A stretch of 9,473 nucleotides of DNA from Planctomycetaceae bacterium (GTDB lineage: Bacteria > Planctomycetota > Planctomycetia > Pirellulales > Thermoguttaceae), in assembly GCA_031283515.1 (NCBI GenBank), contig JAITBS010000097.1, forward strand, positions 1 to 9,473. The letters are read 5' to 3'. This document shows positions 6,232-9,473 of this stretch, in pieces. The notes under the pieces were generated by a model. It was not told where the DNA came from. It searched no databases and saw only the letters and a list, made by a program, of their open reading frames with translations. The number at the start of each line of letters is the position of its first letter. Position 1 is the first letter of the stretch. A program made the translations under genes and the position numbers.

Positions 6232-6232
6232 G

Positions 6233-7201
6233 ATGGCGGAAACAGTCACGGAACCGGTCAAAACGCCGATTCGGTTTAGCGAACCGGTTGACGGGAAGTA
6301 CCATTGTGAAGCGGTAATTTTATCCGGTTTGGTTTTACATAACAAAAAACTGGGTCAATTCCGAATTGATTTGGAATCGCTGGTTTATCACAAGGAACGT
6401 TTGACGGTAGATTACAATCACGAACCGGATGACATTCTTGGTTACGCGGAAAATTTTCGTGTTTCGGAATATGGTCTTGTTGCGGATGTGTATTTGGTCG
6501 AGACGATAGCCCATGTTAAAGAACTCATTGATTTAATTGTAGCGGGAACGCCGTTTGAGATGTCGCCTTCAATTAACGAGGAGGAGGGCATTTTGGAAAC
6601 GGACAACGGAATTCATATTTACAAAAATGTTCCGATGCGTGGTATTGCGGTTTGTCCGTTTGGCACGGATCGGTTTACAACTTTAACCCTTTTGAAGGAG
6701 GAAACGATGTCGAAAAAAACCGACACACAACCAACCAAACTTTCGGATGACTCTACGAAAACCGATGAAACGAAAAAGCAGGTGAAAGACCCTGATCTTG
6801 CTGAGTTTATTGAGGTTTACGGAACGGAAAAAGGTTTGGAACTTTGGCAGAGCAATGCGGATATTGCGGATATTCGCAAGCTCAAAGAGTTGATAGAAAA
6901 ATACGGTGTTCCGGGCAAACCGGAGTTGCCGGCGGATGTTCCGTCAACGGAGTTGAATGATACGCCGCACGAGCCGCCGAAAGACGGAGTTGACCAGGAA
7001 AAGACCAACCTGAAGGCGTCTTTAACGAAACTGACCGAAACGGTAACAACATTATCGGGCGAGATAACACGTTTGAAAGCGGTTGCGTCGCGAGGGGAAC
7101 CGGAACCGGTTTCCAACGGACATAACCCGCCCCCCGACAAAAAAGTTACAACCAATATTGCCCGCCTTGCGGCACATTACGCAGCAAAGTCAAAAAAATA
7201 G
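6233..7201 (+). CDS. Prohead protease fused to scaffold domain (lambda C/Nu3-like)
   Basis: The 322-residue protein has two parts. Residues 1-155 look like a capsid-maturation Ser protease: VDYNHEPDDILGYAENF (59-75) with candidate catalytic His63, a GLVADVYL strand, and PFEMSPSI (107-114) with candidate Ser111 or Ser113. Residues 159-322 are charged, rich in Lys, Asp, Thr and Pro, with a coiled coil near 257-284 (LTKLTETVTTLSGEITRLKA), typical of scaffold proteins. In lambda, the C protein is the protease and Nu3 the scaffold made from an internal start; the same layout is present here. The chosen ATG at 6233 has GGAG at 6223-6226 inside the end of the portal gene; a TTG at 6221 would overlap that site. 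Which protease family it belongs to is not certain. Confidence 0.82.
   Translation: MAETVTEPVKTPIRFSEPVDGKYHCEAVILSGLVLHNKKLGQFRIDLESLVYHKERLTVDYNHEPDDILGYAENFRVSEYGLVADVYLVETIAHVKELIDLIVAGTPFEMSPSINEEEGILETDNGIHIYKNVPMRGIAVCPFGTDRFTTLTLLKEETMSKKTDTQPTKLSDDSTKTDETKKQVKDPDLAEFIEVYGTEKGLELWQSNADIADIRKLKELIEKYGVPGKPELPADVPSTELNDTPHEPPKDGVDQEKTNLKASLTKLTETVTTLSGEITRLKAVASRGEPEPVSNGHNPPPDKKVTTNIARLAAHYAAKSKK
6695..6709 (+). promoter_or_regulatory. Strong internal ribosome binding site for a scaffold protein
   Basis: AAGGAGG at 6695-6701 is the longest Shine-Dalgarno match in the window. It stands five bases before an ATG at 6707-6709 that is in frame with the protease gene (codon 159), exactly where the protease domain ends and the charged scaffold region begins. 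No other reason for such a site within coding sequence is evident. Confidence 0.75.
6707..7201 (+). CDS. Separately translated capsid scaffold protein (Nu3-like)
   Basis: From the internal ATG at 6707 the frame encodes a 164-residue protein starting MSKKTDTQPTKLSDD and sharing the stop of the protease gene. It is hydrophilic and contains a likely coiled coil followed by a Pro-rich linker and a basic C-terminal helix (TTNIARLAAHYAAKSKK). A basic helix at the end is common in scaffolds, where it contacts the capsid protein. A second, more abundant product lacking the protease domain would copy lambda Nu3, where excess scaffold is made from within gene C. Expression as a separate product is inferred from the ribosome binding site only. 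Confidence 0.65.
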   Translation: MSKKTDTQPTKLSDDSTKTDETKKQVKDPDLAEFIEVYGTEKGLELWQSNADIADIRKLKELIEKYGVPGKPELPADVPSTELNDTPHEPPKDGVDQEKTNLKASLTKLTETVTTLSGEITRLKAVASRGEPEPVSNGHNPPPDKKVTTNIARLAAHYAAKSKK

Positions 7202-7202
7202 T

Positions 7203-7228
7203 CCGCCGATTACGCCGATTTTCGCGGA
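7203..7228 (+). repeat. Dispersed 26-nt repeat, intergenic copy 1
   Basis: A sequence of the form CCGCCGATTACGCCGATTTT plus CGCGGA lies directly after the protease stop. It is 22 of 26 identical to the start of the 39-bp coding repeat at 3839 and, on the opposite strand, about 20 of 25 identical to 8808-8832. It reads as a short dispersed repeat built from GCGGA/ATTACGC-type modules. No role is evident. Confidence 0.6.
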
Positions 7229-7238
7229 TAACAGGTAA

Positions 7239-7261
7239 GCGGTGTTTCATCGAAACGCCGC
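7239..7261 (+). other. Hairpin upstream of the capsid gene
   Basis: 7239-7248 pairs with 7252-7261 over 10 bp with one G-T wobble and a 3-nt loop. No run of T follows, only CGAAACAAATTTTATT, so a standard intrinsic terminator is unlikely. It sits 45 bases before the capsid ATG. It could protect a processed capsid mRNA from exonucleases or partly attenuate read-through; this is inference. Confidence 0.5.
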
Positions 7262-7306
7262 CGAAACAAATTTTATTACTAACAACACATAAAAAGGAGA
7301 TTTACT

Positions 7307-8299
7307 ATGCCGGCAATTACAACAGGGGCAACGTCGTTAGACGTTCTGAAAATAAACAACTCCGAAGAAATTATCGGAGTGATTGATGATGCGATTAAGA
7401 CAATTCCGGAACTTGGTTATTTTGATGCGAGTCCGGTTACCCGTAATGCTTACAAGACACTTGTGATTACAGCGTTACCGAAAGTGGGTTTTCGTACACC
7501 GGGCACGTTTGCGGAACAGAAAGCGGCGGTACTTGCTGCACGTGATGTTCAGTGCGCTCACTTGGATGCGAGTTGGAGTATTGACGACGCATTGGCAACC
7601 CAAAGCGATTGGGGCAAGGATACCGCGTTTGCAATTGAGACAACGACTCATCTTCGTGCGGCGTTCTTTACTTTATCGCGACAAATATGGTACGGCACGA
7701 ATACGGTCGCCGGCGACACTGCCGGTTTTCCGGGTTTGTACCAATTGATTGGTGGTACTGCACCGAACCATTCTAACGCCGATTTGCACATTGACGCCGG
7801 TGCTGCCAAAGCGCGGCAAGATGCAATTACCAACGAGGAAACGCCGGTTGATACGAATTTAACGTCCGTATTTGCTGTAACGAGCGGTTTGGACGGTATC
7901 CAAATTGCGTGGGGCAGTGAAGGCATGATAACTCAAGGCGATGTTGTAAAGCAACAGTTGATGAATAGTGCCGGTAATATGGCTTGGTTCGATTGCCAAC
8001 AAATTGAATGTTGGGCGGGCTTGCAAGTAACGAGTGAGTTTGCGTTTGGGCGGATTCACGGGATTAACAAAAATTATCCGTTGACGGATGATTTATTGTA
8101 CGAATTATTGAGCCGATTCCCTTCCGGCAAAGAGCCGACGGCGATTTTTATGAACCGCTATGCTCTGGAACAACTTCGCCGCAGTCGAACCGCCGTCAAC
8201 GCCACCGGTGCACCGGCTCCGCGACCGGATGAAGTGTCCGGCGTTAAAATATACGTTACAGACGCTATCCTGAACAACGAAGAAACGTTAAGTAGTTGA
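7307..8299 (+). CDS. Major capsid protein (HK97-fold type)
   Basis: The 330-residue protein is expected to form the icosahedral shell. The N-terminal part (SLDVLKINNSEEIIGVIDDAI) is helical. The middle contains FPGLYQLIGG and the strand pattern SVFAVTSGLDGIQIAWGSEG, followed by AWFDCQQIECWAGLQVTSEFAFGRIHGI and the helix PTAIFMNRYALEQLRRSR. This arrangement resembles phage major capsid proteins of the GP7 type as I recall them. Its place after protease/scaffold supports the call. No separate decoration protein gene lies before it, unlike lambda D. The ATG at 7307 has AAAAAGGAGA at 7291-7300, a strong site fitting high expression. The last residues (LSS, then TGA at 8297-8299) run into the heptads of element D, so the element may have set the C-terminus. 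The gene has a long untranslated 3' region before the next ORF. Confidence 0.88.
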   Translation: MPAITTGATSLDVLKINNSEEIIGVIDDAIKTIPELGYFDASPVTRNAYKTLVITALPKVGFRTPGTFAEQKAAVLAARDVQCAHLDASWSIDDALATQSDWGKDTAFAIETTTHLRAAFFTLSRQIWYGTNTVAGDTAGFPGLYQLIGGTAPNHSNADLHIDAGAAKARQDAITNEETPVDTNLTSVFAVTSGLDGIQIAWGSEGMITQGDVVKQQLMNSAGNMAWFDCQQIECWAGLQVTSEFAFGRIHGINKNYPLTDDLLYELLSRFPSGKEPTAIFMNRYALEQLRRSRTAVNATGAPAPRPDEVSGVKIYVTDAILNNEETLSS

Positions 8300-8394
8300 T
8301 AGTGGATAGTGGATAGTGGATAGTTCGCAAGCGGAGTAGGGATGAAAACGTTTCGGTTAATAATTCCGCTTGCGAATGCTACTCACGATTTACT
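8297..8394 (+). repeat. Heptad-flanked inverted-repeat element, copy D (core inverted)
   Basis: Left heptads AGTTGAT and three AGTGGAT units follow the capsid stop. TTCGCAAGCGGA (8324-8335) and TCCGCTTGCGAA (8365-8376) form a perfect 12-bp inverted repeat around a 29-nt spacer. The spacer (GAAAACGTTTCGG region) matches the reverse complement of the spacers in copies A-C, so this copy lies in the opposite orientation. The right arm is degenerate. A stem this strong after the capsid gene may also slow or protect the transcript. Confidence 0.75.
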
Positions 8395-8503
8395 AAAAAA
8401 AAGCCCATGACTGTACGGGACAATCATGGACAAATGACAAGGTGATTATATGGATCACTTGCCACAGGAAGAAATTGTATCGTTTCCTTTTTAGATGGCA
8501 ATA
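8394..8503 (+). promoter_or_regulatory. Structured RNA leader element, copy 3
   Basis: An A-tract (8395-8402) leads into P1: 8405-8413 with 8421-8429, one C-A mismatch, where an A-T pair replaces the G-C of copy 2. P2 is GTGAT 8442-8446 with ATCAC 8454-8458. P3 is TTGCC 8459-8463 with GGCAA 8497-8501, enclosing P4, AGGAA 8466-8470 with TTCCT 8484-8488. The Shine-Dalgarno here is AAAAGGAGAT (8521-8530), and the inner strand reads TCCTTTT (8485-8491), able to pair over 7 bp with AAAAGGA (8521-8527). The anti-Shine-Dalgarno thus changed together with the site, supporting a regulatory role for the gene at 8535. Confidence 0.7.
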
Positions 8504-8534
8504 CCCTATCATCACCATTTAAAAGGAGATTGAT

Positions 8535-8777
8535 ATGTTAAAGAAAGTTTTTGATGTGATTGTGAAATCAGGGAGAATGATAATGAACATAAGATTGTTT
8601 GATTCGTTGATGTTATTTAGTAGAGTAACAATAATCAATAATAACAATTTTTGGGGTAATGAAGTTATCGACAAAAATATGAAAACTGTTTTGGAATTTC
8701 AAAACGAGTTCCAAAAACAAATTTTACAAACACAATTAACGGAAGAAAAAACCAAAGAAAACAAAACGGAATTTTAA
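8535..8777 (+). CDS. Small cassette protein, 80 residues
   Basis: The protein starts MLKKVFDVIVKSGRMIMNIR, a basic hydrophobic N-terminus like those at 4340 and 9000. A strand-like RVTIINNNNFWGNEVI follows and may correspond to TIIVNNNSEK in the protein at 9000. The C-terminal half is a charged Gln/Glu/Lys-rich helix (TVLEFQNEFQKQILQTQLTE). No enzyme motif is visible. The ATG at 8535 has AAAAGGAG with a six-base spacer, directly after structured RNA copy 3. The TAA stop abuts the half copy of the inverted-repeat element. It differs strongly in sequence from its putative paralogues after the first 25 residues, so either the family diverges fast or only the leader and N-terminus are shared. Function unknown. 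Confidence 0.6.
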   Translation: MLKKVFDVIVKSGRMIMNIRLFDSLMLFSRVTIINNNNFWGNEVIDKNMKTVLEFQNEFQKQILQTQLTEEKTKENKTEF

Positions 8778-8783
8778 CCGTAA

Positions 8784-8832
8784 CGGCAATAATTCCGCTT
8801 GCGAATTTGCGACAATCTGCGTCATCTGCGGA
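8784..8832 (+). repeat. Half inverted-repeat element E joined to a second copy of the 26-nt repeat
   Basis: Bases 8788-8806 are identical to 8359-8377 in the right half of element D; the left half is missing. Joined to it, 8808-8832 carries the CTGCGTCATCTGCGGA-type repeat, the reverse-complement relative of 7203-7228. Two repeat families therefore abut between the stop at 8777 and RNA copy 4. No ORF is present here. Confidence 0.6.
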
Positions 8833-8868
8833 CTGATTTGAACAAACATTTTGGAGCGAATGAGGTCA

Positions 8869-8976
8869 TAAAAAAACCCGTAAGTGTGTGTTATACACTT
8901 GCGGGCAGTCAACAAGTGAAAAGCAGTCACTTGCCAACAGGAGAAACTATATCATTTCCTGATTAAAAGGCAAGAC
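8869..8976 (+). promoter_or_regulatory. Structured RNA leader element, copy 4
   Basis: An A-tract (8870-8876) precedes P1, an 11-bp stem 8877-8887 with 8895-8905 and a 7-nt loop. Its sequence differs from copy 2 at several positions, yet pairing is kept by paired changes and one T-G wobble. P2 is AAGTGA 8914-8919 with TCACTT 8927-8932. P3 is TTGCC 8931-8935 with GGCAA 8969-8973, enclosing P4, CAGGA 8938-8942 with TCCTG 8957-8961. P2 as drawn and P3 compete for two bases. The upstream strand AACAGGAG (8936-8943) is identical to the Shine-Dalgarno AACAGGAG (8983-8990), so TCCTG could pair with either. It controls, if anything, the GTG-start gene at 9000. Confidence 0.7.
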
Positions 8977-8999
8977 CATTTTAACAGGAGATGATTAAA

Positions 9000-9233
9000 G
9001 TGTTCAAATTTTTTGTACGACTTTTTAATAAGCCGGTTCATTTTGATATGTTTAATAAAACAACAATTATCCATTACTGTCCGACGATTATTGTCAACAA
9101 TAATAGTGAAAAAACGGATATTGCCGAGTTGGTGAGAGCTGCCATTGACCCCGATAACAAACTTATAATACAAACCGAACCATTACAAAACGGGGTAACT
9201 CCCGTTGTGAACCAACATGTCAAACCCGATTAG
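9000..9233 (+). CDS. Small cassette protein, GTG start
   Basis: The 77-residue protein starts MFKFFVRLFNKPVHFDMFNK, followed by a strand region TTIIHYCPTIIVNNNSEK, a helix DIAELVRAAIDPDNK and a polar tail. It shares the Phe/Lys-rich start with the proteins at 4340 and 8535, and its tail resembles the truncated frame at 1496. The start is GTG at 9000: AGGAG at 8986-8990 has a nine-base spacer to it, and the GTG aligns with the ATG of the gene at 4340 through TGTTCAAATTT. An ATG at 8991 overlaps the end of the Shine-Dalgarno and is unlikely. The last 17 bases overlap the next gene, as in the cassette at 4340. Function unknown. Confidence 0.6.
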   Translation: MFKFFVRLFNKPVHFDMFNKTTIIHYCPTIIVNNNSEKTDIAELVRAAIDPDNKLIIQTEPLQNGVTPVVNQHVKPD

Positions 9234-9473
9234 AACAACACGATTAGAAGTTCCGGTTGATGCCAACGGTATTCCGATTTTTGCGGCGGTCGAAGCCGGT
9301 GAAATCAAAAAATATATCCGTTCAACACGGCTTTATGTTCCGGTAACCGAAGACATTAACGGTAACAAAATCCCTGTGGTGGCGGTTGCCGGCGGAATGA
9401 ACACAACACTGGAACTGTTTACATTGGTTGAGGCGTTACCGGAAACCGGTGAAGCGGGCAAAATTTATCTCGT
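9217..9473 (+). CDS. N-terminal part of a phage structural (tail-type) protein, runs off window
   Basis: The frame starts at ATG 9217 inside the preceding gene and stays open to the window end (85 codons). It begins MSNPIRTTRLEVPVDANG and contains a repeated pattern: RLEVPVDANGIPIFAAVEAG, then RLYVPVTEDINGNKIPVVAVAG about 35 residues later. The end reads LVEALPETGEAGKIYLV, a form I recall as common in phage tail fibre, collar or other virion surface proteins. No Shine-Dalgarno precedes it, so it may be translated by coupling with the small gene at 9000. The family cannot be named from this fragment. Confidence 0.6.
   Translation, partial: MSNPIRTTRLEVPVDANGIPIFAAVEAGEIKKYIRSTRLYVPVTEDINGNKIPVVAVAGGMNTTLELFTLVEALPETGEAGKIYL

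Noticed and set aside
6221..6232. TTG starts at 6221, 3668 and 4482 extending the genes
   Set aside because: At 6221 and 3668 they overlap the GGAG sites that serve the ATGs just downstream. At 4482 there is no ribosome site, and ATG 4509 gives the usual gpW length.
7239..7290. Intrinsic terminator before the capsid gene
   Set aside because: The stem is strong but no T-run follows it.
8991..8999. ATG at 8991 as start of the small gene
   Set aside because: It overlaps the end of the AGGAG site, leaving no spacer. GTG at 9000 has a nine-base spacer and aligns with the ATG of the paralogue at 4340.
9434..9454. LPETG sequence like a sortase sorting signal
   Set aside because: It lies near the N-terminus, is followed by EAGKIYLV rather than a membrane span, and that form is common in phage structural proteins.

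Overview
This window is part of the late (packaging and head) region of a tailed double-stranded DNA phage or prophage. All supported genes are on the + strand. The core order is terminase large subunit, zinc-ribbon protein, gpW-like connector, portal, protease/scaffold, major capsid protein, then the start of a tail or structural gene. This matches the lambda A-W-B-C/Nu3-E order, including a strong in-frame internal start in the protease gene where lambda makes its Nu3 scaffold. No integrase, tRNA, rRNA, transposase or CRISPR array is visible, so I cannot say whether this is a free phage or a prophage. The host is also undetermined: base composition is moderate and several genes lack Shine-Dalgarno sequences, but nothing fixes the phylum.

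Layout. 1-210 is the 3' end of a papain-like cysteine peptidase gene. 337-696 encodes a small membrane protein. 815-1159 and 1161-1343 are two unassigned genes, the second with a CxxC pair. 1363-1621 holds a structured RNA element and the remnant of a small gene. 1635-3677 is the terminase large subunit. 3680-4192 encodes a zinc-ribbon protein with 13-residue tandem repeats. 4204-4573 is a structured RNA leader plus a small protein gene, which overlaps the gpW-like gene at 4509-4727. 4840-6231 is the portal, 6233-7201 the protease-scaffold gene (internal scaffold start at 6707), and 7307-8299 the major capsid protein. 8394-8777 and 8869-9233 are two more RNA-leader/small-gene cassettes. A structural protein gene begins at 9217 and runs off the end.

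Three families of dispersed elements sit between the genes. (1) A structured RNA of about 110 nt occurs four times. Three copies lie directly upstream of the Shine-Dalgarno and start codon of a small protein with a basic, hydrophobic N-terminus; the fourth lies before a truncated version. The RNA can form three hairpins, and its inner anti-Shine-Dalgarno strand could pair either with an upstream strand or with the ribosome binding site. This is the best candidate here for an undescribed system. (2) An inverted-repeat element with a core of CGCAAGCG...CGCTTGCG, flanked by complementary 7-nt repeats, occurs four times plus a half copy. It directly abuts stop codons and, in three cases, start codons. 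(3) A roughly 26-nt element occurs twice between genes, and a close relative is tandemly amplified inside the zinc-ribbon gene.

The head genes would work together as in lambda: portal and scaffold nucleate the capsid shell, the protease matures it, terminase fills it with DNA, and the gpW-like protein seals the portal for tail joining. The role of the small cassette proteins is unknown.
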